From contig CAYPFV010000136.1 of assembly GCA_964410015.1 (NCBI GenBank), positions 1 through 9,116 of the forward strand: a stretch of DNA of 9,116 nt, in the 5' to 3' direction. Position 1 is the first letter of the stretch. Each line of letters begins with the position of its first letter. Of the stretch, positions 1-6,654 are shown piece after piece. Both the position numbers and the translations under genes were made by a program. This DNA comes from SKVR01 sp964410015. GTDB lineage: Bacteria; Bacteroidota; Bacteroidia; Bacteroidales; UBA7960. The notes beneath the pieces are model-generated. The model was not told the origin of the DNA and did no database searches. It worked only from the letters and a program-made list of their open reading frames with translations.

Positions 1-181
1 CAACCCTTTAAGTGGTCGCAGACCCTTGAAGTGGTTTCCTTTATCAATCCAACCACTCAAAGGGTTTTCAACCGCTTTGAGGGTTTACCTTCTCCCTCAA
101 CCCTTTAAGTGGTCGCAGACCCTTGAAGTGGTTTCCTTTACCAATCCAACCACTAAAGGGGTTTTCAACCGCTTTGAAGTT
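1..181. repeat. Two tandem copies of a 97-bp palindrome-rich intergenic repeat
   Basis: Copy 1 spans 1-97 and copy 2 starts at 98 and fades out near 181. The first 43 bases are identical in both copies, followed by a few scattered substitutions (44/141, 58/155, 61/158) and divergence after about 80/177. Copy 1 begins exactly at the window edge, so the array probably continues to the left. Each unit holds four related 14-bp quasi-palindromes of the form ACC-N8-GGT: ACCCTTTAAGTGGT (3-16, 100-113), ACCCTTGAAGTGGT (22-35, 119-132), ACCACTCAAAGGGT (52-65, variant at 149-162) and ACCGCTTTGAGGGT (71-84, degraded at 168-181). The period is not a multiple of three, which argues against a coding repeat. 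It lies 19 nt past the stop of the last kinase gene. Its function is unknown; terminator, mRNA-stabilising or REP-like roles are all possible. Confidence 0.93.
3..84 (-). other. Candidate alternative hairpins within repeat copy 1
   Basis: Positions 3-16 and 52-65 are inverted repeats with 13 of 14 pairs. The element at 22-35 can also pair with 52-65, so the two left arms compete for one partner. CTCAAAG at 56-62 is also the exact reverse complement of CTTTGAG at 75-81, giving a third possible stem. Copy 2 keeps the first arrangement (100-113 with 149-162) with more mismatches. In the minus-strand transcript these lie in the 3' untranslated region of the 650-aa kinase gene. No U-run follows directly, so this is not a classical intrinsic terminator. 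Folding is inferred from base complementarity only. Confidence 0.5.
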
Positions 182-199
182 TTAGCTTTTTACGGTTTC

Positions 200-2152
200 T
201 TATTTAAACAACTTCCTGATCAACCTGTCGAAATCCTCTTTTTTCACCGGTTTGGTGAGATACTCATCCATACCCTGTTCCATGTACTTTTCACGGTCGC
301 CCTCAAAAGCATTGGCACTTAAACCCACAATCGGCGGAAGATTTGAATACCTTTTCTTCAGCAAGTTGGTAGCAGTGATACCATCCATAACGGGCATTTG
401 TATATCCATAAAAATAATATCAAACCGGGTGGGATCATTTGCCTCTAATGCCTCCTTGCCGTTGCTTACCAGTGTTACTTCATGTCCCATAGAGTTGAGC
501 ATGAGTTTTACAATTTTTTGGGTGGTTAATTTGTCTTCTGCAAAGAGTATTTTTAGTTTTTTTGGAGGGTGATTTTCTGTATTATTGCTAAATTCAGCCT
601 CTTGTTGATCAGGAATTTGTTCAGTAAGAATAGTTTTAAACGTAAACCAAACAGTGGTTCCTTTGCCGGGTTCACTCTGAACCCCTATTTTGCCGCCGTG
701 CATTTCTGCAATTTCCTTACATATAGATAATCCTAAACCAATACCGGAATAATTTTCGGTATCAATTTTATGCACCTGAGAAAAAGGGGAGAAAATATTT
801 TTTTGTTTTTCCTGCCTTATGCCTATGCCGGTATCTTTAACCTCTATTTTTACAACCACTTCATTTTTATTGACTCTGCCAGCTGATTCATCAAGATTTA
901 CGATTACCGATACACTTCCTTTTTCCGTAAATTTCACCGAATTGGTGATCAGATTATTGAGTACCTGGATAATTCTTTTATGATCAAACATGAGAAAATC
1001 CGGCACATCGGGATGAATTTCATCATAAAAGGAGATGGGTTTCCGGGAAATACCATTGAAAAATTTCCGTGCATGATCCACAAGTCTTTCGATGGAAAAA
1101 GTTCCCATCTTAATTTGCACATTCCCCGATTCGATACGCGAATAATCGAGCACCTGATCGAGAATCTCTCTCAGATTGTCAGCCGACATTTGCAACGTAT
1201 TCAGATAATCTTTTTGGGTGTAATCAAGGCGGGTATTTTGAAGCATTTGAGAAATGCCTATAATCCCGGTTAACGGGGTTTGGATCTCATGACTCATGCT
1301 GGCCAGGAAGTTTTGTTTGAACTTGAGGGTATTCCTTGTTATCTCCACCTCTTTTTCCAGTTCCTGCCGCTCAATCATATCAGTAATATCGTATCCGATA
1401 AACTGAAACCCGGAAACATGTTTTTCATCATCGCAGACGGCATATCCTTTCCATTCGTGCCAGCGTTTTATACCATTGCGGGTAAAGACCTTCTGCTGAT
1501 AGGTGATGGTATCATCAGGTTTATGAAGAAGATCATCAAGCAATTGTTTCAGTTCGCCATGTTTGATCACAGGAAAAAGTTCAATCCAGTTTTCCCCAAT
1601 TAGTTCCTGTTCAGACCTGGCAAAAAATTCGGCAAAAGCTGCGTTTAGGAAAGATATGCTTGCTTCTGTATTCAACCGGCAGATCATTTCTTTTTGCGAT
1701 TGCAAAACCGATTGTAAGAATTTTTGATTTTCTTTGAGTTTTTTCTCGGCAAGAACTTTTTCTTGCTTAGCATGATGGAGGTTAAGATGATTCTTCACTC
1801 TTACTTTTACTTCCAGCGAGTTAAAAGGTTTGGTGATGTAATCAACCGCCCCGCTTTGGAATCCTTTTACAATATCATCAATACTGGTTTTGGCACTCAG
1901 AAAGATAACAGGTATATTTTTTGCTTCAGGTTTGCTCATGATTTTTTTGCAAACCTCATATCCATCCATATCTGGCATCATTACGTCGAGCAGGATAAGC
2001 TCGGGGGTTCCCTTTTCGAGTATTTTCAAAGCATTTGTCCCACTATTGGCAAAACTGAGTTTGTAATCTTCCTGCAAAATACTGGCAATTACTTTCAGGT
2101 TGTTGGGTTGGTCATCTACGATTAAAATCAGGTCTTTTTCCATTCTATGCAT
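200..2152 (-). CDS. Soluble hybrid histidine kinase, REC-PAS-HisKA-HATPase-REC
   Basis: This 650-aa cytoplasmic hybrid sensor kinase has a receiver at both ends. The N-terminal REC (about 8-122) has acidic residues D13/D14, phospho-acceptor D56 (LLDVMMPDMDG), S86 and K108. A coiled linker leads to a PAS domain (about 146-260, ending in GYDITD). HisKA follows with phospho-histidine H288 in SMSHEIQTP, then HATPase_c with the N-box N404, G1 box DTGIGI (440-445), FSPF and GIGLGLS. The C-terminal REC (about 533-647) has E539/D540, D583, S612 and K634. No membrane segment or signal peptide is visible. Residue +3 from the histidine is Gln where Arg is usual. ATG at 2150-2152 is used as the start; ATG at 2141-2143 (MEKDLILIVDD) is equally plausible, since no Shine-Dalgarno decides. 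It lies 40 nt after the 1414-aa kinase gene, so is probably co-transcribed. Kinase core and terminal REC are close paralogues of those in the 699-aa protein. Signal and output partner are unknown. Confidence 0.95.
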   Translation of the reverse strand: MHRMEKDLILIVDDQPNNLKVIASILQEDYKLSFANSGTNALKILEKGTPELILLDVMMPDMDGYEVCKKIMSKPEAKNIPVIFLSAKTSIDDIVKGFQSGAVDYITKPFNSLEVKVRVKNHLNLHHAKQEKVLAEKKLKENQKFLQSVLQSQKEMICRLNTEASISFLNAAFAEFFARSEQELIGENWIELFPVIKHGELKQLLDDLLHKPDDTITYQQKVFTRNGIKRWHEWKGYAVCDDEKHVSGFQFIGYDITDMIERQELEKEVEITRNTLKFKQNFLASMSHEIQTPLTGIIGISQMLQNTRLDYTQKDYLNTLQMSADNLREILDQVLDYSRIESGNVQIKMGTFSIERLVDHARKFFNGISRKPISFYDEIHPDVPDFLMFDHKRIIQVLNNLITNSVKFTEKGSVSVIVNLDESAGRVNKNEVVVKIEVKDTGIGIRQEKQKNIFSPFSQVHKIDTENYSGIGLGLSICKEIAEMHGGKIGVQSEPGKGTTVWFTFKTILTEQIPDQQEAEFSNNTENHPPKKLKILFAEDKLTTQKIVKLMLNSMGHEVTLVSNGKEALEANDPTRFDIIFMDIQMPVMDGITATNLLKKRYSNLPPIVGLSANAFEGDREKYMEQGMDEYLTKPVKKEDFDRLIRKLFK

Positions 2153-2192
2153 CTATATAATCAAAAAAAAAGTACTATCATGATTTAATTTA

Positions 2193-5100
2193 TCAGTCAG
2201 GATCAATTAACTCGATGATTTGAACCAGACATTGTTGAATTTTATCAAAATCGAAACTATCAAAATGCATTGCCAGATCATCTGTGAGGATTTTGAGCGG
2301 TAAAACTTTTTGATTATTAGCAAACTCTGACAAATCATTTTTCAGAACTTCCAATTCATCAAGGGTTACAAAGTTGATCTGTCTGTTTATTCTATCCTCA
2401 AATAGTTTGAGGAATTCCTGGCGGAGTTCTTCAGTGATGTCTGTTTCGGTAAAATTCAAAAGGGTATCATCTTCGGGTGTGGGGGTTCGCTGAAGATGCT
2501 CCGTTTTCGAAAATTTCAGGAACCGGGTCATTTCGTTCACCAAAGACTTTTTCTGTATGGGTTTTCTCAGGTATCCGTCAAATATGTTGTTTATCTTGTC
2601 TAACTCGCTATGCATGGTAGATGCGGTGAGTGCCACCACCGGAATGTGAGACGTTTGCGCATCATTTTTTATGATTTGGGTTGCCTCATACCCATTCATG
2701 CCCGGCATCCTTATATCCATGAATATAAGATCAGGTTGATAAATCCTGGATGACTCCACCGCCATCTGCCCGTTTTCCACTTCAAATATCTCCAGGTCGT
2801 AATTGTCAAGGTAGGTCATCACCAATTGTCTGTTGTGAGGCACATCATCCACCACCAGTATTTTGGCATGCTCAAAATCAATGAAATCTTCATCCCACAG
2901 ATAGAGTTTGTCCTGCTCCAGCATTTCATCGGAATACCTGGCATTTGTGAACTGTATGATAAATTCACTTCCTTTGCCAGGAATGCTTTCAACCCTGATG
3001 GTTCCATGCATCAGTTCGATCAGTCTTTTGCTGATGGCCAAGCCCAATCCGGTACCGCCATATTTTTTAGCATCTTGTTTTGAGGTTTGGGTAAAGGATT
3101 CAAAAATAGTGTGTTGATCTTCTTTGGAAATGCCAATGCCCGAATCGGCTACCACAATTTCAAAATCCACACAATTATCCATCTTTTGCAGCACCTTTAT
3201 ACAGATACCCACAAATCCTTCTTCAGTAAATTTGATGGCATTTCCGGTCAGGTTGAGCAGCACCTGCCGTAGTCTGATTTCATCAAATATGATGGAATGC
3301 GGGAGATTATCGTCTATCTGAACTATAAATTCAATATTTTTTTCCTCTGTTTTCTGATGAAAGAGTTGTTTGATTTCGTTTACAATAACCCTAACATCCA
3401 CAGGTTCGGGAGAGATTTCGATCTTTCCGGCTTCAATTTTAGAGAGGTCGAGGATATCATTGATGAGCGAGAGCAGGGTTTTGCCGCTGTCCAGAATGGT
3501 TTTCAGGTAATTCTTTTGTTTGCTGTCGTTGGTGGTGTTCATCATCACCTCGCTGAATCCCAGGATGGAATTCATAGGAGTGCGGATTTCATGGCTAATA
3601 TTGGCCAGAAACTCCGATTTGGCCTGATTGGCATCATTGGCTTTTTCTTTTTCCAGAACCAGATTTTGTTCCAGTTCTTTTCTGTTTTTAAGATTTACAA
3701 AGATTTGTGCATATACTGTCAGCAGATTTCTTTCATCGTCCTGATAATGATGATGTTTTCTTACTGAATCGAACCCAATGAATCCAATGCACTCATCTCT
3801 ATCCATAAGAGGTATGGTTATAATACTTTTAACCCCCTGAGGTTCTAAAATTATCCTTACACCATCATCTTCAGGTAGTTTAAACACATCCGAAAAGACC
3901 ATAGGTCTATTTTGTTTGTGTGTATTTACCCAGTCAGGTATCATTTCTAAAGGCACCTGTTGAAGATTTTCGATTTCAGCACTAATACCCTCAGCACACC
4001 ATTCATAAGTATTATTACAGCATTGATTTTCCCAGTCGTAATCAAAAACATACGCCCGGTCGGCATTTACAAATTCACCCAGTTGTTTCAGCGATTTGTT
4101 TATATTTTTTTCAAAGTCATCCAGATCGAGATTGATATATTCCGAGGCAATTTGCATGAGAATATTCTGCAGTGAATACAGTTTTTCTAATTTTCGTTCG
4201 TGATTTTTTCTTTCTGTAATGTTTCTGGAACTAAAAAGAAAACCTGAAATATTCTTGTTTTCATCGGTAAGAATCTTTCCCATGGTTTCTAACCAAAGAA
4301 AAGACCCATCGGCACAACGAACCCGGTATTCAACTTTTCCTTCGCCACCAGTTTGAATGACTTTTTCAATATTTTTTTGTATACGCTGCATATCATTGTG
4401 GTGAACCAGAGAGGTGAAATGGTTTCCCGATAAATCATCCAGAGGGTATCCGAATATTTCATGCGACTTGCTCAGGAATGTAATTTTTCCTTCATGATCG
4501 GTCATAGACACCATGTCAAACATATTGTCGGTAATGTTTTGCAAAAGTTGGGTTTTTGATCTGATCTGGTTGCTTAAATCGCGTTGCCGTGTAATGTCTC
4601 TGATAAATCCCACTAATCCCTTTTTACCGTTTCCCATATCAATGGAAAACTTAATGGTTTCAAATACCTGCTCACCAATTTTTTCCTCAACAATTACGGG
4701 TTTATCCGAATTACGGGCTTTTTCATCAGAGGTGATGCATGCTTTGCATCCCTCCTCGCCCATCAGATCACGATCTGTTTTCCCTACGATCTGCTCTTTC
4801 TCTAAACCGAAGAAGTCGGCCAGCGCCTTGTTCACAACCAGGTAAGTAAGGGTTTCATCTTTTACAAATATAAGGTCTGAGCTGTTATCTATAGATTCAC
4901 GATAAAGGCGCTGGGTCATGTTTAAATCATGCTGTGTCTTTACATGTTCTGTTACATCGCGTGCAATACCTAAATATTCCTGAATATTTCCGTATGCATT
5001 TTTAATGGGAGATGCTGATGTAGAGTGCCAGAAAAATTCACCATTTTTATGCTTTATCCGGTACTGAAAATTTTCAATTCTCTTTCCTGTCTGAAATGCT

Positions 5101-6437
5101 TCACCTATTAAGTTTATAACTCCTGAAACCTCATCAGGATGCAGAAAATCTGTGATGCTTTTTCCTTCTACCTCGTGCACCTGATGTCCTAAAAAACGGG
5201 TCCAGGCGGGTGATAAAAAAGTGATTTCCCCCTTTGAATTGAGTTTATAAAATATCTCGTAACTGTTTTCAATCAGATCTCTGTATTTTCTTTCACTTTT
5301 TATAAGTTTTTCTTCAAGTTCTTTCTGCTGAGTAATGTCTCTGAGCACCCCCAGAAAACCATTGGGATTGCCCTGATCATCTCGTATAAAAGAGATATTT
5401 TCAGATACCCATATCACAGATCCATCAGGTTTGTAGTGTTGGGTTTCCACAATAACGCTTCGGTTTTTAGCGGCATTGGGATCACTTTCAAGTTGAAAAT
5501 GCTCTTCCCTTAATTTTTGAAGATACTGTATGGTCTCCGGGGGATATTTTTCAGTAATATCTTTTTTCATGTGCTGCTCCGGAGTGTCACCTAATATTTT
5601 CTTTATTGATGGACTAATGTAGGTAGTGTTGAATTGAAGGTCAGCTGTCCACACCACATCGGTCATATTTTCTGCAATCCTTTTGTACTTTGCGCGACTT
5701 TCGCGCAAATGATTGTCTTTTTTTCTTATTTCGGTAAGATCTCTTATGGTTACCACTCTAACGATATCTCCCTCCCATTCCATATTATGAGCCCGAATTT
5801 CTGCTATCAGCTCTTCATAGTTTTTTTTCAACAAAGTAGCTTCGTAGGGGTTTGCAATTTCTTTCAGGAGTTTTTTCCTGACAAGTTGGTGATCTTTTTT
5901 GTGGAAAAACTCCAATATATGTTTGCCAATAGCTTCACTTTTCTGAAATCCAAGAAGCTTTGCCAATGATAAATTGATATCGATAATTCGCTCCTTTTTG
6001 TGCAACAAAATTCCTTCCCTCGTAACATCACTTAGCAGCAGGTTTTTTTTTTGGGATTGCACGAGATTTTCAATCTGCTGTTTTTGCGTTGTGATATCTG
6101 TAAAAAAAGCAAACAAGGTAAACTGATTACGATAATAAAAATTTACCTTGTACCATTTCTGGTTATGATTGGAAAAGTGTTCAAACGATCCTGCGTTTTT
6201 TTTGCCAATCATTGAAAGATTATCGGATGAAAAAAAACGTGTGATGATATCCTCCTTTTTTCCTGAAATCGCTTGTAAGTCGGTATGTTTTAAATTTGAA
6301 ATACTTTCAAACTCTTGATTAAAACCGGTTAGATGTAAATCGAAGGGTTCGGTAGTTTTGTTTACATCTTTTGAAAAAACAGCTGCAGGGAATGGCAATT
6401 GCCGGATATCAACGGTAGTAGTTTTTACTGCACACAT
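2193..6437 (-). CDS. Multi-PAS/GAF hybrid histidine kinase with REC and helical tail
   Basis: This is a 1414-aa soluble sensor kinase. PAS-like domains lie at about 10-117 (divergent), 132-236, 250-371, 383-497, 510-616 and 629-742, most ending in a DIT- or DVT-type motif. A GAF domain (about 758-920) carries NTYEWCAEGI and IGFIGFDSV. HisKA has H949 in SHEIRTPMNSILGFS; HATPase_c has N-box N1066, G1 box DSGIGI (from D1098) and GGTGLGLAISK. REC (about 1191-1310) has D1197/D1198, phospho-acceptor D1241 (MDIRMPGMNG), T1271 and K1292. The last ~90 residues form a helical Hpt-like tail without an HxxKG motif. No membrane segment is visible. An in-frame TTG two codons upstream (6441-6443) could extend the protein by two residues; ATG at 6435-6437 is preferred. 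The core differs from its neighbours and resembles the common HEIRTPMN class of hybrid kinases. Ligands of the PAS and GAF domains cannot be predicted. Confidence 0.95.
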   Translation of the reverse strand: MCAVKTTTVDIRQLPFPAAVFSKDVNKTTEPFDLHLTGFNQEFESISNLKHTDLQAISGKKEDIITRFFSSDNLSMIGKKNAGSFEHFSNHNQKWYKVNFYYRNQFTLFAFFTDITTQKQQIENLVQSQKKNLLLSDVTREGILLHKKERIIDINLSLAKLLGFQKSEAIGKHILEFFHKKDHQLVRKKLLKEIANPYEATLLKKNYEELIAEIRAHNMEWEGDIVRVVTIRDLTEIRKKDNHLRESRAKYKRIAENMTDVVWTADLQFNTTYISPSIKKILGDTPEQHMKKDITEKYPPETIQYLQKLREEHFQLESDPNAAKNRSVIVETQHYKPDGSVIWVSENISFIRDDQGNPNGFLGVLRDITQQKELEEKLIKSERKYRDLIENSYEIFYKLNSKGEITFLSPAWTRFLGHQVHEVEGKSITDFLHPDEVSGVINLIGEAFQTGKRIENFQYRIKHKNGEFFWHSTSASPIKNAYGNIQEYLGIARDVTEHVKTQHDLNMTQRLYRESIDNSSDLIFVKDETLTYLVVNKALADFFGLEKEQIVGKTDRDLMGEEGCKACITSDEKARNSDKPVIVEEKIGEQVFETIKFSIDMGNGKKGLVGFIRDITRQRDLSNQIRSKTQLLQNITDNMFDMVSMTDHEGKITFLSKSHEIFGYPLDDLSGNHFTSLVHHNDMQRIQKNIEKVIQTGGEGKVEYRVRCADGSFLWLETMGKILTDENKNISGFLFSSRNITERKNHERKLEKLYSLQNILMQIASEYINLDLDDFEKNINKSLKQLGEFVNADRAYVFDYDWENQCCNNTYEWCAEGISAEIENLQQVPLEMIPDWVNTHKQNRPMVFSDVFKLPEDDGVRIILEPQGVKSIITIPLMDRDECIGFIGFDSVRKHHHYQDDERNLLTVYAQIFVNLKNRKELEQNLVLEKEKANDANQAKSEFLANISHEIRTPMNSILGFSEVMMNTTNDSKQKNYLKTILDSGKTLLSLINDILDLSKIEAGKIEISPEPVDVRVIVNEIKQLFHQKTEEKNIEFIVQIDDNLPHSIIFDEIRLRQVLLNLTGNAIKFTEEGFVGICIKVLQKMDNCVDFEIVVADSGIGISKEDQHTIFESFTQTSKQDAKKYGGTGLGLAISKRLIELMHGTIRVESIPGKGSEFIIQFTNARYSDEMLEQDKLYLWDEDFIDFEHAKILVVDDVPHNRQLVMTYLDNYDLEIFEVENGQMAVESSRIYQPDLIFMDIRMPGMNGYEATQIIKNDAQTSHIPVVALTASTMHSELDKINNIFDGYLRKPIQKKSLVNEMTRFLKFSKTEHLQRTPTPEDDTLLNFTETDITEELRQEFLKLFEDRINRQINFVTLDELEVLKNDLSEFANNQKVLPLKILTDDLAMHFDSFDFDKIQQCLVQIIELIDPD
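6043..6052 (-). repeat. A10 homopolymer within the coding strand of the multi-PAS kinase
   Basis: Ten consecutive T on the plus strand give A10 in the mRNA, covering codons for Q129 (part), K130, K131 and N132 between the first and second PAS domains. It is the longest coding homopolymer I see in the window; several 8-nt runs also occur in the same gene (for example 5821-5828 and 6196-6203). As written the frame is intact. One base lost or gained would end the protein before any kinase domain. A-runs of this length are known substrates for polymerase slippage, but no slippage is shown here. Confidence 0.9.
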
Positions 6438-6654
6438 TATCAATCTATTTCTGAAGTTTATGGGATGTAATTTTTTTACCTGCTCAATCTCACCTCGAAC
6501 AAATAATTTTTAAACTTGCTTTTAATTTCATAATAATTATAAAAGTAGTCAATAAATTACAGATGTTTTTAGGGGAAACACTGTTTTTAAATGCACAGCA
6601 TATTCAAAAAAAAGGGGTTATAAGGAGAATACAGAAAAACCTGATAAGAATCCT
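6438..6654. other. 217-nt AT-rich intergenic gap, no gene seen
   Basis: This gap separates the stop of the 699-aa kinase from the ATG of the 1414-aa kinase. It is the longest non-coding stretch between genes here and the most likely place for an internal promoter. On the minus strand a TTGACT (6552 down to 6547) and a TATAAT (6541 down to 6536) occur, but only 5 nt apart, which is not promoter spacing. I found no good match to the Bacteroidota TTTG / TAnnTTTG consensus. A weak ATGC-loop-GCAT hairpin lies near 6590-6601 with no strong U-run after it. No RNA gene is recognisable. Confidence 0.6.

Noticed and set aside
1..181. Possible CRISPR array
   Set aside because: Only two units are seen, and the whole 97-bp unit repeats rather than a short repeat with unique spacers.
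26..322. Plus-strand open frame over the repeat and the end of the kinase gene
   Set aside because: It runs through a tandem repeat whose period is not a multiple of three and then antisense to a well-supported kinase domain; no family is recognisable.
2153..2192. Intrinsic terminator between the 1414-aa and 650-aa kinase genes
   Set aside because: A T9 run exists on the minus strand, but it is preceded only by tiny palindromes (ATCATGAT, AGTACT), not a stable stem.
6441..6443. TTG as start codon of the multi-PAS kinase
   Set aside because: An ATG lies two codons downstream (6435-6437) and no ribosome binding site favours the TTG; the difference is two residues.
6536..6552. Sigma70-like promoter (TTGACT with TATAAT) before the multi-PAS kinase
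   Set aside because: The two boxes are only 5 nt apart, and no TAnnTTTG-type element of Bacteroidota is in register.
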